From Rhodococcus rhodochrous (GTDB taxonomy: Bacteria > Actinomycetota > Actinomycetes > Mycobacteriales > Mycobacteriaceae), in contig NZ_LT906450.1 of NCBI RefSeq assembly GCF_900187265.1, positions 3,153,444-3,217,443 of the forward strand: DNA of 64,000 nucleotides, given 5' to 3'. Positions 18,006 to 28,038 of the stretch are shown piece after piece (within the stretch, counting starts at the first letter, position 1; every line of letters starts with the position of its first letter). The translations under genes and the position numbers were made by a program. Under the pieces are notes generated by a model that did no database searches, was not told the DNA's origin, and saw nothing but the letters and a program-made list of their open reading frames with translations.

Positions 18006-21000
18006 GTGGCCAGGCAGCCCGGGCCGAGCAGGGCCTTGAGGTCGCCCATGAGCGCGGACGACGGTTCGACCCGCAGGCTGTCGTCGAGCTTGAGGACGGT
18101 GACCTTGCTGCCGGTGATGAGCCGCACGTGCACGTCGGACGAGCCGGGATGGCGGGTGAGGACGTTCTTGAGGGCACCGACCTTGTCGGGGGTGCACAGG
18201 CGGGTGGGCATCGACACCGACACCGGCTTCGCGACCCCGATCTGCGACAGGTCGGGGACGGCGAGATCGTTGGCGATCAGGGAGATCCGGTCGTCGCGGA
18301 TCGACACCCGCGCCTTGACCAGCACCACCGAGTCCTCCACGACATCCATGCCGTAGACGGCGTAGGACTGCGGGAAGAACAGCACCTCGATGCCACCGGT
18401 GAGGTCCTCGAGCTGCGCGGACGCCCAGGCCAGACCGTTCTTGTTGATGCGCCGGTTCACCGAGGCGAGGATGCCGCCGACGGTGACCTGACTGCCGTCC
18501 TTGAGCGCGCCTTCGAGGATCGCCGGGATCTGGGTGTCGGCCTGCGACGCGAGCACGTGCTCGACGCCGTTGAGCGGGTGCCCGGAGACGTAGAGGCCGA
18601 GCATCTCCCGTTCGAGGGCGAGGCGGTGCTTGGTGTCCCATTCCTCCTCGGGGATGCGGACGTTGAACACCGCGGCGACGGACTCGTCGGCGTCGTCGCC
18701 GCCGAACAGGTCGAACTGACCGATCGCCTCGGCCTTCTTCGTGCTCATCACCGCGTCGATCGCATCGGCGTGGACGAGCATCAAGCCCTTGCGCGGGTGC
18801 CCGAGCGAGTCGAATGCGCCTGCCTTGATGAGGGATTCGGTGACCTTCTTCGAACACGCGACGGTGTCGATCTTGTTGAGATAGTCGGAGAAGTCGGTGT
18901 AGCGGCCCTTCTCCTCCCGACCCTTGATGATCGAGGCAACGACGTTCGTGCCGACGTTGCGAACGGCGCCGAGGCCGAACCGGATGTCCTCGCCCACCGA
19001 CATGAAGTTGGTGTGCGACTCGTTGACGTCCGGCGGCAGCACCGTGATGCCCATCTTGCGGCAGTCGGACAGGTAGACCGCGGCCTTGTCCTTGTCGTCG
19101 CCCACGGAGGTGAGCAGACCGGCCATGTACTCGGCCGGGTAGTTCGCCTTGAGGTAGGCGGTCCAGAACGAGACGAGGCCGTAGCCGGCGGCGTGCGACT
19201 TGTTGAACGCGTAACCGGCGAAGGGCAGAACGGTGTCCCACAGCGCGGTGATCGCCGCCTGCGAGAAGCCGTTGTCCTTCATGCCTTGCGCGAAGCCGTC
19301 GTAGGCCTCGTCGAGGATCTCCTTCTTCTTCTTACCCATCGCGCGGCGCAGCAGGTCTGCCTGTCCGAGCGAGTAACCGGCCACCTTCTGAGCGATCTGC
19401 ATGATCTGCTCCTGGTAGACGATCAGGCCGTAGGTGTCGGCGAGGATCTCCTTCAGCGGTTCCTCGAGCTCGGGATGGATCGGCTTGACCTCTTGCCGCC
19501 CGTTCTTGCGGTCGGCGTAGTCGTTGTGCGCGTTCATGCCCATCGGACCGGGGCGGTACAGCGCGAGCACGGCGACGATGTCCTCGAAGCCGGTGGGCTG
19601 CATACGGCGCAGCAGGTCGCGCATGGCGCTGCCGTCGAGCTGGAACACGCCGAGCGTGTCGCCGCGGGCGAGCAGTTCGTAGGTCGCGGGATCCTCCAGC
19701 GGGAGGGTGTCGAGGTCGAGATCGATCCCGCGGTTGACCTTGATGTTCTCGATCGCGTCGCCGATGACGGTGAGGTTGCGCAGACCGAGGAAGTCCATCT
19801 TCAGCAGGCCGATGGCCTCGCAGGACGGATAGTCCCACCCGGTGATGATCGCGCCGTCCTGCGCACGCTTCCACAGCGGGATCGCGTCCATGAGCGGCTC
19901 GGACGACATGATCACCGCGCAGGCGTGGACGCCGGCGTTGCGGATCAGGCCCTCGAGTCCGAGGGCGGTGTCGTAGATCTTCTTGATGTCCGGGTTGGAC
20001 TCGATCAGCTGGCGGACCTCGGCGGCTTCCTTGTACCGCTCGTGGCTCGGGTCGGTGATACCCGAGACCGGGATGTCCTTCGCCATGATCGGCGGCGGCA
20101 GGGCCTTGGTGATCTGGTCGGCGATCGCGAATCCGGGCTGGCCGAACTGCACTCGCGCGGAGTCCTTGATCGCGGCCTTCGTCTTGATGGTGCCGAACGT
20201 GATGACCTGGGCGACCTTGTCGTTGCCCCACCGCTCGGTGGCGTAGCGCACCATTTCACCGCGGCGGCGATCGTCGAAGTCGATATCGATATCGGGCATC
20301 GACACGCGCTCGGGGTTGAGGAACCGCTCGAACAGCAGGCCGTGCGGGATCGGGTCGATGTTGGTGATGCCCATCGCGTAGGCGACGAGCGAACCGGCAG
20401 CCGAACCACGGCCGGGGCCGACACGGATGCCGACCTCGCGGGCGTGGTTGATGAGGTCGCCGACGACGAGGAAGTAGGCGGGGAAGCCCATCTGGTTGAT
20501 GACGCTGATCTCGTACTCGGCGCGCTCGACGTACTCGCGGGGCGGGCCGTCGGGGAAGCGCCGGTCGAGACCGCGCATGACCTCCTTGTGCAGCCAGCTC
20601 GCCTGCGTCTCCCCTTCCGGTACCGGGAAGACCGGCATCCGGTCGCGGTGGGTCCACACGTCCTCGTAGGACTGCACGCGCTCGGCGATGAGCAGCGTGT
20701 TGTCGCAGGCCCCCGGCACCTCGCGGTCCCACTGCTCGCGCATCTCCTGCGCCGACTTGAGGTAGTAGCCGTCGCCGTCGAACTTGAACCGGGTGGGGTC
20801 GGAGAGGGTCTTACCGGTCTGGATGCACAGCAGCGCCTCGTGGTTCGCGGCCGCATCCTTGGTGACGTAGTGGCAGTCGTTGGTCACCAGTGGCGGGATG
20901 TCGAGCTTGCGGCCGATCTCGATCAGACCCTCGCGAACCCGGCGCTCGATGGACAGGCCGTGGTCCATGAGTTCGAGGAAGAAGTTGTCCTTGCCCCAGA

Positions 21001-21538
21001 TCTCCTGCCACTTCGCGGCGGCCTCGAGCGCCTCGCGCTCGTGACCGAGGCGCAGGCGCGTCTGGATCTCGCCCGACGGGCAACCGGTCGTGGCGATGAT
21101 GCCCTCGTGGTGGTGGGCGATGAGGTCTTCGTCCATACGCGCCCACTTGCCGAGCTGCCCCTCGATCGATGCGAGCGAGGACAGCTTGAACAGGTTCCGC
21201 AGGCCCGTCGAGTTCTCGGCGACCATCGTCATGTGGGTGTAGGCACCCGAGCCGGAGACGTCGTCGGACTTCTGGCCGGGATCGCCCCACTGCACACGCT
21301 TGGTGGAGAATCGCGACTCCGGCGCGACGTACGCCTCGATGCCGATGATCGGCTTGATGCCGAACTTCTTGGCGACGTTGTAGAACTCGCTGGCGCCGTA
21401 CATGTTTCCGTGGTCGGTCATGCCCACGGCCGGCATCCCCAGCCGTTCGGCCTCCTTGAACAACGGTCCGACCTTCGCGGCACCGTCGAGCATCGAGTAC
21501 TCGGTGTGGGTGTGCAGATGAACGAACGAGTCAGCCAC
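18002..21538 (-). CDS. dnaE1: DNA polymerase III alpha subunit DnaE1
   Basis: Replicative polymerase, 1178 aa, close to mycobacterial DnaE1. The N-terminal PHP domain opens with [19 protein letters not shown] and carries proofreading-type metal ligands. The polymerase core includes [10 protein letters not shown] and the catalytic PDIDIDFDD (about residue 414), then [11 protein letters not shown] helix-hairpin-helix and an OB domain ([18 protein letters not shown], about 1000) follow. GTG 21538 was chosen because [15 protein letters not shown] is the family start; the frame stays open far upstream without homology. rarD lies 38 bases upstream in the same direction. Confidence 0.97.
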   Translation of the reverse strand: MADSFVHLHTHTEYSMLDGAAKVGPLFKEAERLGMPAVGMTDHGNMYGASEFYNVAKKFGIKPIIGIEAYVAPESRFSTKRVQWGDPGQKSDDVSGSGAYTHMTMVAENSTGLRNLFKLSSLASIEGQLGKWARMDEDLIAHHHEGIIATTGCPSGEIQTRLRLGHEREALEAAAKWQEIWGKDNFFLELMDHGLSIERRVREGLIEIGRKLDIPPLVTNDCHYVTKDAAANHEALLCIQTGKTLSDPTRFKFDGDGYYLKSAQEMREQWDREVPGACDNTLLIAERVQSYEDVWTHRDRMPVFPVPEGETQASWLHKEVMRGLDRRFPDGPPREYVERAEYEISVINQMGFPAYFLVVGDLINHAREVGIRVGPGRGSAAGSLVAYAMGITNIDPIPHGLLFERFLNPERVSMPDIDIDFDDRRRGEMVRYATERWGNDKVAQVITFGTIKTKAAIKDSARVQFGQPGFAIADQITKALPPPIMAKDIPVSGITDPSHERYKEAAEVRQLIESNPDIKKIYDTALGLEGLIRNAGVHACAVIMSSEPLMDAIPLWKRAQDGAIITGWDYPSCEAIGLLKMDFLGLRNLTVIGDAIENIKVNRGIDLDLDTLPLEDPATYELLARGDTLGVFQLDGSAMRDLLRRMQPTGFEDIVAVLALYRPGPMGMNAHNDYADRKNGRQEVKPIHPELEEPLKEILADTYGLIVYQEQIMQIAQKVAGYSLGQADLLRRAMGKKKKEILDEAYDGFAQGMKDNGFSQAAITALWDTVLPFAGYAFNKSHAAGYGLVSFWTAYLKANYPAEYMAGLLTSVGDDKDKAAVYLSDCRKMGITVLPPDVNESHTNFMSVGEDIRFGLGAVRNVGTNVVASIIKGREEKGRYTDFSDYLNKIDTVACSKKVTESLIKAGAFDSLGHPRKGLMLVHADAIDAVMSTKKAEAIGQFDLFGGDDADESVAAVFNVRIPEEEWDTKHRLALEREMLGLYVSGHPLNGVEHVLASQADTQIPAILEGALKDGSQVTVGGILASVNRRINKNGLAWASAQLEDLTGGIEVLFFPQSYAVYGMDVVEDSVVLVKARVSIRDDRISLIANDLAVPDLSQIGVAKPVSVSMPTRLCTPDKVGALKNVLTRHPGSSDVHVRLITGSKVTVLKLDDSLRVEPSSALMGDLKALLGPGCLAT

Positions 21539-21576
21539 GCGTGCCTCTCCCGGGATGTCTGTGGGCAGAGACGAGT

Positions 21577-22518
21577 CTAAGCCGCGCGAGGGTCCGCGGT
21601 GACCACGGCACGCTGACGACGGGCCCGCACGAGGGCGTCCGTGCTGTACACCGCCAGTGCGACCCAGATCAGGACGAAACCGATCCATCGCGAGGCGGGC
21701 ATGTCCTCTCCGAGCACCACCACACCCCACGTCATCTGCAGGCTCGGCGTGAGGTACTGCAGCATGCCGAGTGTCGCGAGAGGGACCCGTTGCGCGGCCG
21801 CGCCGAAGAGCAGCAGCGGCACAGCGGTCACCAGCCCCGCCGACACGAGCAGCGCGGTGTGATCCATGCCGTACCCGAGGAAGGTGCCGGTGCCGGTCAC
21901 CGCGAGGAAGATCACGTACCCGAGCGCGAACGGGGCCGCGACGATCCCCTCCCCCGTCAGGGACGTGCGCGGATCGAGCGGCACGATCTTCTTGATCACC
22001 CCGTAGGACGCGAACGACAGCGCCAGGGTCAGGGCGATGATCGGCGGTCTTCCGTAGTCGACGGTGATCACCACCACCGCGCATATCGCGAGCACCAGCG
22101 CCGCGATCTGCGCCGGCCGCAGTCGTTCCCGGAAGAACAGGACTCCGAACACCACGCTGACGAGCGGGTTGATGAAGTAGCCCAGTGCGGTCTCCACGAC
22201 CCGGCCCGAGACGACGCCGTAGATGTAGACGCCCCAGTTGACCGCGATCGCGGTGGACGCCGCGGCGACCAGACCCCACGTGCGGGCCGACAGGCCACGC
22301 AGGGCGCCGAGGCGTCCCATGACGCCCAGCACGATCAGCATGAGCACGAGGGTCCACAGCACGCGGTGCGCGAGGATCTCGACGGCGCCGGCAGGTTCGA
22401 GCAGACCGAAGTAGGCGGGGAACAGTCCCCACAATCCGTAGGCACCCAGGCCGCACAGCACCCCCGTGCGCGCGACGCTCCGCTGCCCCGAATCGTTCCC
22501 TTCCCCCGAGTCGCTCAC
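21577..22518 (-). CDS. rarD: EamA-family transporter RarD
   Basis: A 313-aa protein of the drug/metabolite transporter superfamily with ten predicted membrane helices. RarD features include [37 protein letters not shown] at the N-terminus, [32 protein letters not shown] and [25 protein letters not shown]. Substrate not established; RarD was first linked to chloramphenicol sensitivity. It lies directly upstream of dnaE1, and a 16-bp tandem repeat lies just before its start. Confidence 0.9.
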   Translation of the reverse strand: MSDSGEGNDSGQRSVARTGVLCGLGAYGLWGLFPAYFGLLEPAGAVEILAHRVLWTLVLMLIVLGVMGRLGALRGLSARTWGLVAAASTAIAVNWGVYIYGVVSGRVVETALGYFINPLVSVVFGVLFFRERLRPAQIAALVLAICAVVVITVDYGRPPIIALTLALSFASYGVIKKIVPLDPRTSLTGEGIVAAPFALGYVIFLAVTGTGTFLGYGMDHTALLVSAGLVTAVPLLLFGAAAQRVPLATLGMLQYLTPSLQMTWGVVVLGEDMPASRWIGFVLIWVALAVYSTDALVRARRQRAVVTADPRAA

Positions 22519-22543
22519 CGGCTCACCCTACGGCGCCGCCGGT

Positions 22544-22607
22544 GCACTGTCGTTCCGAAACACTGTCGTTTCGAGACACTGTCGTTTCGAGACACGCTCG
22601 TTCCGAG
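22544..22607. repeat. 16-bp tandem repeat, four units
   Basis: Units at 22544-22559, 22560-22575, 22576-22591 and 22592-22607 follow the pattern ACACTGTCGTTTCGAG; the middle two are identical and the outer two differ by a few bases. The array fills most of the 108-bp gap between the membrane-anchored protein gene and rarD, ending 19 bases before the upstream gene's stop. It is non-coding, and no spacers separate the units. Confidence 0.9.
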
Positions 22608-22626
22608 ACGGGGTCGCACCGCACCG

Positions 22627-23274
22627 TCACGCCTCCCCGTCGTCGGGGCCGGGCACGACCGTCTCGACGTGCGTGGGGAGCAGCGGCGTCACCGCGAAGC
22701 GTCCCGCGATCGCGTCGGCGGGCAGGACCTCCACGGCCCGCACGTCCGAGGCGTCGGCGACGGCCCGGAACTGCTCGGGAGTGCCACGGAGCACCGCCGC
22801 CACCACGCAGTCGCAACCGCCGGCGAGCCGCTGCGCGGAGACCGCCCCGACCCGTGCGGCGCGTTCGGTCCCGAACTCCATCAGGCTCAGCCTGCCCGCG
22901 GCGACCGAGGGAGCACGACGGACCGCCTCCGCGTTCTCCGGCACCGCGACCGGCACCAGCGGTGTCTGGACGCGGTCGATCGGGACGCGCAGCAGCACCT
23001 GCGCCACGCGCACCTCGCCGGTGAGTTCGACGACCCGGTCGATGCCGACGGTGTCGGCGAACGACACCAGTCCCCAGTGCTCGAGATCTCCGTCCGCTTC
23101 GGCCTCGGTCAGGCTGTCCGCGGCCCGCGTCAGATAGTCGGCGACCACTTCCCCGTTGTCGGGGCCGAGGGTGTCGCTGCCCACGGGGGCCGGCCGCGGC
23201 GGTGAGGTCCACCCGGCGACGAGCACGGCGACGACGAGAACGACGACCGCCGCCCAGGGCAGGACGCGTCCCAT
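22627..23274 (-). CDS. Membrane-anchored protein of unknown function
   Basis: A 215-aa protein: one N-terminal helix (WAAVVVLVVAVLVAG, about 7-22) without a lipobox, then an extracytoplasmic Ala/Val/Glu-rich domain with VVADYLTRAADSLTEAEADGD, two cysteines in GGCDCVVAAVLRG and VRAVEVLPADAIAGRFAVTPLLPTH near the end. I do not recognise a domain. The stop of the RluD-type gene is three bases upstream, so it is the last gene of lspA-rluD-this. Confidence 0.7.
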   Translation of the reverse strand: MGRVLPWAAVVVLVVAVLVAGWTSPPRPAPVGSDTLGPDNGEVVADYLTRAADSLTEAEADGDLEHWGLVSFADTVGIDRVVELTGEVRVAQVLLRVPIDRVQTPLVPVAVPENAEAVRRAPSVAAGRLSLMEFGTERAARVGAVSAQRLAGGCDCVVAAVLRGTPEQFRAVADASDVRAVEVLPADAIAGRFAVTPLLPTHVETVVPGPDDGEA

Positions 23275-23277
23275 CGG

Positions 23278-24204
23278 TCAGGCGTTGCGCAACACGGCGA
23301 GCGCGTGTTCGAGATCCGGCGGGTACTTGCTGGTGATCTCGACCCAGTGTCCGCGCGTGGGGTGCGAGAACCCGAGGGTGCACGCGTGCAACCACTGCCG
23401 TTCGAGACCGAGACGCGCCGCGAGACGCGGGTCGGCTCCGTAGGTGAGGTCGCCGCAACAGGGGTGACGCAGCGCCGAGAAGTGCACCCGGATCTGATGG
23501 GTGCGCCCGGTCTCGAGGTGGATGTCGAGCAGGCTCGCCGCCTGGAACGCCTCGATCGTGTCGTAGTGCGTCACGCTGGGCTTGCCGTCGGCGGTGACCG
23601 TGAACTTCCAGTCGCTGCTGCGATGACGGCCGATCGGTGCGTCGATTGTGCCGCTGCTCGGGTCGGGATGCCCCTGGACGAGCGCGTGGTACCGCTTCTC
23701 GACCGTGCGTTCCTTGAACGCGCGCTTGAGCACGGTGTAGGCGCGTTCGGACGTCGCGACCACCATGACGCCGGAGGTGCCCACGTCGAGCCGGTGCACG
23801 ATGCCCTGGCGCTCGTGGGCCCCGGACGTGGAGATCCGGTAGCCGGCGGCGGCGAGACCACCGATCACGGTCGGTCCGGTCCAGCCGACGCTCGCGTGGG
23901 CGGCGACACCCACGGGCTTGTCGACAGCGACGATGTCGTCGTCGGCGTAGAGGATCTCCATACCCTCGACGGGCTGGGCCTCGATGGTCAGGGGGCGGGG
24001 CGGCTCGGGCAGTTCCACCTCGAGCCAGGAGCCGGCGGACAGTCGGTCGGACTTGCCCACGGCCGCGCCGTCGACCACGACGGCGCCCTCCTCGGTGAGC
24101 GTGGCGACCACGGTCCGGGACAGACCGAGCAGGCGCGCGAGGCCTGCATCGACACGCATCCCGTCGAGCCCGTCGGGTACGGGCATCGCGCGGGTTTCCC
24201 TCAC
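23278..24204 (-). CDS. RluD-type 23S rRNA pseudouridine synthase
   Basis: A 308-aa RluA-family enzyme. An N-terminal S4 RNA-binding domain ([31 protein letters not shown]) precedes the catalytic domain with [18 protein letters not shown] (catalytic Asp in HRLD), [10 protein letters not shown] and [13 protein letters not shown]. It probably modifies helix 69 or a similar rRNA site, as in the Rv1540 family. The GTG at 24204 overlaps the lspA stop (GTGA); an internal ATG at the MPVPDG position is possible. It is translationally coupled to lspA. Confidence 0.9.
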   Translation of the reverse strand: MRETRAMPVPDGLDGMRVDAGLARLLGLSRTVVATLTEEGAVVVDGAAVGKSDRLSAGSWLEVELPEPPRPLTIEAQPVEGMEILYADDDIVAVDKPVGVAAHASVGWTGPTVIGGLAAAGYRISTSGAHERQGIVHRLDVGTSGVMVVATSERAYTVLKRAFKERTVEKRYHALVQGHPDPSSGTIDAPIGRHRSSDWKFTVTADGKPSVTHYDTIEAFQAASLLDIHLETGRTHQIRVHFSALRHPCCGDLTYGADPRLAARLGLERQWLHACTLGFSHPTRGHWVEITSKYPPDLEHALAVLRNA

Positions 24205-24875
24205 TGGTGTGATTCCTTTCTCGTGTCGTCCGCATCCGGCGCTGCGTCCCGGCCCTTCGAGGCACCGCCGTCGGGTTCGACGCCGAAGACGGTCAGGGCC
24301 ACGAGCAGGATCGCCCCGCACACGATGGCCGAGTCGGCGACGTTGAACACCGGCCACCATCCGACCGACACGAAGTCGACGACGTGGCCCTGCAGCGGTC
24401 CGGGCGAGCGGAACAGACGGTCGGTGAGATTGCCGAGGGCTCCCCCGAGGACGAGGGCGAGGCCGAGTGCCCACCATCCCGATCTCAGGGTCCGGCCGAT
24501 CTTCACGACACCGACGACGACGGCGATCGCGACCAGCGTGAGCAGCCAGGTCATGCCCGTGGCCATGGAGAACGCGGCACCGGGATTGCGGACGAGTGTC
24601 AGGGTGACCGTGTCGCCGACGATCGAGATCGGGTCGGCGGGGTCGATGTAGTGGACGGCGAGCACCTTCGTCACCAGATCGGCGACATAGACGACGAGCG
24701 CCACGAGCAGCAGCGGTCGCAGCATGCGCCGGCCGATGGACGGGGACGGCTCGTCGGCACGACCGGGAACCGGAGTTGGCTCGTCGACGCGACCGGGAAC
24801 CGGCGTCGGCTCGTCGACGCGACCGGGAACCGGCGTCTCCGCGTCGCGGTCGGGTCGGGAAGCTTCGTTCGTCAC
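24201..24875 (-). CDS. lspA: Lipoprotein signal peptidase LspA
   Basis: Membrane aspartyl protease that cuts prolipoproteins after lipidation. It is 224 aa with four helices; the catalytic aspartates are in [12 protein letters not shown] and [11 protein letters not shown], and VRNPGAAFS is typical. The first about 45 residues are a soluble extension with three copies of a ten-residue PVPGR(V/A)DEPT unit encoded by 30-bp DNA repeats. Two lipoprotein genes in this window (24942 and 25977) would be its substrates. It is the first gene of the lspA-rluD operon and divergent from the lipoprotein gene at 24942. Confidence 0.95.
   Translation of the reverse strand: MTNEASRPDRDAETPVPGRVDEPTPVPGRVDEPTPVPGRADEPSPSIGRRMLRPLLLVALVVYVADLVTKVLAVHYIDPADPISIVGDTVTLTLVRNPGAAFSMATGMTWLLTLVAIAVVVGVVKIGRTLRSGWWALGLALVLGGALGNLTDRLFRSPGPLQGHVVDFVSVGWWPVFNVADSAIVCGAILLVALTVFGVEPDGGASKGRDAAPDADDTRKESHQ
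24750..24839. repeat. Three 30-bp direct repeats inside lspA
   Basis: Units at 24750-24779, 24780-24809 and 24810-24839 differ at a few positions. They are in frame and encode the repeated VPGRxDEPTP extension of LspA, so copy-number change would alter only the cytosolic N-terminus. Confidence 0.9.
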
Positions 24876-24928
24876 CTCTCCATCATCCCCTACCGGACGA
24901 CCGCGGCGGTTCCCCCACCCGTCGTGGC

Positions 24929-24934
24929 TACCCT
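24929..24934 (+). promoter_or_regulatory. -10 box of the lipoprotein gene
   Basis: TACCCT ends seven bases before the GTG at 24942, the leaderless layout seen at several other genes here. Confidence 0.4.
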
Positions 24935-24941
24935 GGGTGGC

Positions 24942-25898
24942 GTGCCTGCGCTGTCCAGATTCCCCCGCTCGGGGCCGTGTGCCCTCGCGGCCGTGCTGTC
25001 CCTCTCCGCTCTCGTCGCCGGTTGCGGTGGTCCTTCGGACGGCGCGCCCGCCGTCACGGCGGCGACATCGACGGAGGTGACGGTGCCGGTATCGGCGGTG
25101 ACCACGACGGTGCTCGACCCCGGCGCCGAACCCCGATCGGTGGTGCGTCTCGCCCCGGAGGCCGGGGTGCAGCAGGGCGTCGTCCTCACCACCCGCTCCG
25201 AGGTCTTCCAGCGCGTCGGCGACGACCCGCAGCAGGACTTCTCCACTCCCGAACTGACCCTTCCGCTCTCGGCCACGGTCGAGCAGGCGGTCTCCGACGA
25301 GGACCCGAGCACCGTGGTCGACATCACCGTCGGATCGGCGACGTCACCGGACGAGACGCTCGGATCCGCGTTGTCCGACGCCGAGGGTTCCGGGGCCGGA
25401 CTGACCATCGGGCCGACCGGCGCGATCAGTGCGCTGCGCCTCGAGCCCGCTCCCGATGCGGCGAACATCGCACGATCGGCGATCGAGCAGGCGTTCTACC
25501 AGGCCGTCTATCGCATCGTCTCGTTCCCGGAGGAAGCCGTCGGGGTGGGCGCCGTGTGGGAGATCCACCAGCAGGTGATGAGCGCGGGCATCACCCTCGA
25601 CCAGGTCGGGACGGCGACACTCGTCGAGCGGGAGGACGACCGTCTCACGGTCGACGTGAAGGTCGAACAGACACCGCGCGAGTCCACCTGGGTGTTGCCG
25701 AACGGGCAGGGCCGTCTCGACATCGAGCAGTACACGATGGCCGGGGAGGGGTCGATGACGATCGACGCGTCGCTCCCCCTGCCCGTCGGCGGAGAACTGA
25801 CGGTGCGGGGCGATCAGACCTACGTCGAGCCGGACGGCGGAACGCGCCTGTCGCAGTCGCAGGTCGACCGGGTGGGCTGGAACACCCCGGATCGGTAG
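24942..25898 (+). CDS. Secreted lipoprotein of unknown function
   Basis: A 318-aa protein with a lipoprotein signal ([15 protein letters not shown], cysteine near residue 27), a Thr/Val-rich linker, then a beta-rich domain with [47 protein letters not shown] and [19 protein letters not shown]. The pattern resembles actinobacterial lipoproteins of the DUF6263 type, but I am not sure of that. GTG 24942 is supported by a -10 box seven bases upstream. Convergent with the Mtb12-like lipoprotein gene, with a terminator between. Confidence 0.75.
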   Translation: MPALSRFPRSGPCALAAVLSLSALVAGCGGPSDGAPAVTAATSTEVTVPVSAVTTTVLDPGAEPRSVVRLAPEAGVQQGVVLTTRSEVFQRVGDDPQQDFSTPELTLPLSATVEQAVSDEDPSTVVDITVGSATSPDETLGSALSDAEGSGAGLTIGPTGAISALRLEPAPDAANIARSAIEQAFYQAVYRIVSFPEEAVGVGAVWEIHQQVMSAGITLDQVGTATLVEREDDRLTVDVKVEQTPRESTWVLPNGQGRLDIEQYTMAGEGSMTIDASLPLPVGGELTVRGDQTYVEPDGGTRLSQSQVDRVGWNTPDR

Positions 25899-25919
25899 TC
25901 CGGAAGATATACGAACGCC

Positions 25920-25952
25920 GACGGCCGGCGCGGAAGTTCCGCGCCGGCCGTC
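25920..25952. terminator. Bidirectional terminator
   Basis: GACGGCCGGCGCGGAA and TTCCGCGCCGGCCGTC are perfect 16-bp arms with one central base. They lie between two convergent lipoprotein genes, 22 and 25 bases from their stops. Confidence 0.85.
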
Positions 25953-25976
25953 GGGTCGTTCGGGACGAGTACTACA

Positions 25977-26483
25977 TCACACGCAGGCCGGGGACTGCAG
26001 CTGCGCCATATTGATGACGATGGAGCACGCGTAGTCCTTCGACACCTTCCAGGTGTCGTCCTCGGCGACGAAGTCGACCGTGCCGAAGGACGGCTGGTCG
26101 CTGCCCGCGAGCGCCATCTCGACACCGGCGGTGATCGTGCCGTTCTCGTTGTCGGTCACGTCGACGACGTTGACCTGCACACCGGCATCGTTGGCCGCCT
26201 GGGCGACCATGTTGATCAGCTCCGGATCCTCCTCGGCGCCCTGGACCAGGTCGGTCTTCTCGGCGGCCGGGACGCTCAGGTCGAAGGCGCGCGCGAGGTC
26301 GGCGTTGAGCTCCTCGACGGTGGGCACCGGCGGGTAGTCGACGGCCGGAGCCGCGGCGGTCGTGGTCGTGCTGGTCTTCGCGGTCGTCTCGGAGGAGCTA
26401 CCGCCGTCGTCCGAGCTGCAGGCGGACATCGTGAGGGCGGCGGCGAGCGCCACGGTGGCGACGGTGATCTTGCGAAGCTTCAA
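25977..26483 (-). CDS. Mtb12-like lipoprotein
   Basis: A 168-aa lipoprotein starting at TTG 26483: KLRKITVATVALAAALTMSAC gives a full signal peptide with lipobox, and AAGGA lies six bases before TTG. Starts further upstream (ATG 26537 or 26603) would bury the signal behind a charged stretch. After a Ser/Thr linker the domain VPTVEELNADLARAFDLSV...ELINMVAQAAN...FVAEDDTWKVSKDYACSIV resembles the C-terminal domain of the low-molecular-weight antigen MTB12 family. Two cysteines near the end may pair. Exact role unknown. Confidence 0.78.
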   Translation of the reverse strand: MKLRKITVATVALAAALTMSACSSDDGGSSSETTAKTSTTTTAAAPAVDYPPVPTVEELNADLARAFDLSVPAAEKTDLVQGAEEDPELINMVAQAANDAGVQVNVVDVTDNENGTITAGVEMALAGSDQPSFGTVDFVAEDDTWKVSKDYACSIVINMAQLQSPACV

Positions 26484-26606
26484 CTTCTCGTCCTTCTCGT
26501 TCGGTCGTGCACGATGTGATTCGTCGTGTTCGGTCATCCGGCAGCGGATCGCCCGCAAGAGTACCCGGCGGTAGTAAGAAGACCATGAGGGCGCCGGGAA
26601 CATGTT

Positions 26607-27941
26607 TCAGTTCAGGCTCGCGAGCGGGTCGGCGACGGTGAGGTCGGGATCGTTCTCGTCGAGCGTCCGCGCTGGTCCCGGACCCGTGCTGCGTGTCTCG
26701 AAGCGGACGGTGACCACACCGTGTCCCGCACCCTGCACCCATCCGTGCCCGAATTCCGGATGGCAGACGTCGGCGCCCGGCGTCCACCGCGTGGCCGGTC
26801 CGCTCGCCGCGACGAACTCCTCGTCCTCCTCGGCCGGCCCGGTCTCCTCGGTCGTCGTCCGGTCCAGTTCGGGGAACAGGGTGTCCTGCGCGATCGCGGA
26901 CAGACCCGCATAGCCCACCCCGACGAGCCGGACGGGACCGATCTCGAGGGGATCGAGCGCGAGGCGCTGGGCAGCGGCGGTGAGCACCTGCACGTCCTCG
27001 GTGGCGTAGGGCAGGGTCGACGACCGGGTGAGCACCGACATGTCGGCCTTACGCAGCTTGAGCACCACCGTGCGGGCGGCACGCCCGTCCTTGCGCAGGC
27101 GTGTGTGCGCGGCGGTCGCGGACGCGGCGATCGCCCGCCGCAGTCCGGGCATCGCGACGATGTCCGTGGGGAAGGTGGTCTCGGCGCTGACCTGTTTCGC
27201 CTCGGCGCGTTCGGCGACGGGCCGGTCGTCGAATCCGTTGGCGAGCCGGTGCAGTCCCGGTCCGATGGTGCCGCCGAGGATCGACGCGGCCTCGGCGACG
27301 GGCAGCGCCGCGAGATCTCCGATGGTCTCGATGCCGAGTCGCCGCAACCGGTCCTCGGCCACCGGACCGATCCCCCACAGCTTGCGAACCGGCAGGCTGT
27401 GCAGCAACGGGAGTTCGCCTTCGGGCCGGACGACGAGCAGCCCGTCCGGTTTCGCGAGACCGGACCCGATCTTCGCGATCTGCTTACCCGATCCGGCGCC
27501 GATGGAGGCGACGAGACCCGTTTTCTCCCTGACGTGTTCGCGTAGCTCCGAACAGAAGCGTTCGACCTCGTCGGCGTCGGCGCCGGCGAGTTCGAGAGGT
27601 TCGGCGAACGCCTCGTCGAGCGAGAGGGTCTCGAGGATCGGGATCCGGGCGCGCAGGGTGTCGAAGACGAGTCCGCTCAGTTCGCGGTAGAGGATTCCGC
27701 GCGGAGGCAGCACGACCGCCGCCGGTCCGACGAGGCGCCGTGCCCGGCTCATCGGCATGGCCGAGCGCGCACCGTAGACGCGGGCCTCGTAGCTCGCGCC
27801 GGCCACCACCCCGCGGGCACCGAGCCCACCGACGAGGACCGGCCGGCCCCGCAGGGTCGGCCGGGTCAACTGCTCGGCGGACGCGAAGAACGCGTCGAGA
27901 TCCAGGTGCAACACCCAGCGCCGACTCACGGAAGCGGGCAC
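26607..27941 (-). CDS. dinB: Y-family DNA polymerase IV (DinX type)
   Basis: Translesion polymerase, 444 aa. Metal ligands are in [14 protein letters not shown] (about 12-25) and LSLDEAF (about 108). QDTLFPEL (about 355) fits a beta-clamp binding motif. The C-terminus carries an extra small domain, [26 protein letters not shown], resembling the Tudor-like tail of UvrD/PcrA helicases, as in mycobacterial DinX (Rv1537). The GTG start has a -10 box TAGTCT (27948-27953) six bases upstream. It lies downstream of ileS, as in M. tuberculosis. Confidence 0.93.
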   Translation of the reverse strand: MPASVSRRWVLHLDLDAFFASAEQLTRPTLRGRPVLVGGLGARGVVAGASYEARVYGARSAMPMSRARRLVGPAAVVLPPRGILYRELSGLVFDTLRARIPILETLSLDEAFAEPLELAGADADEVERFCSELREHVREKTGLVASIGAGSGKQIAKIGSGLAKPDGLLVVRPEGELPLLHSLPVRKLWGIGPVAEDRLRRLGIETIGDLAALPVAEAASILGGTIGPGLHRLANGFDDRPVAERAEAKQVSAETTFPTDIVAMPGLRRAIAASATAAHTRLRKDGRAARTVVLKLRKADMSVLTRSSTLPYATEDVQVLTAAAQRLALDPLEIGPVRLVGVGYAGLSAIAQDTLFPELDRTTTEETGPAEEDEEFVAASGPATRWTPGADVCHPEFGHGWVQGAGHGVVTVRFETRSTGPGPARTLDENDPDLTVADPLASLN

Positions 27942-27992
27942 GTGTCGAGACTAGTGCGCCGCACCCACACGTCCGGTGGGAGGCCACGGGTC

Positions 27993-28031
27993 GGTGCTTC
28001 CGGAAGGACGCTCGGCCCTTCCGGAAGCACC
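27993..28031 (-). terminator. ileS terminator hairpin
   Basis: GGTGCTTCCGGAAGG and CCTTCCGGAAGCACC are perfect 15-bp arms around nine bases, seven bases after the ileS stop. It separates ileS from the dinB promoter. No T-run follows. Confidence 0.8.
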
Positions 28032-28038
28032 GGCCCGG

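Noticed and set aside
18128-21580. Open frame of 1150 codons opposite dnaE1
   Set aside because: Antisense shadow of dnaE1; low-complexity Val/Asp/Arg translation without motifs.
22544-22607. CRISPR-like repeats before rarD
   Set aside because: Units are contiguous and only 16 bp long; no spacers, no cas genes.
24750-24839. CRISPR-like repeats
   Set aside because: Units are directly adjacent, in frame inside lspA, with no spacers.
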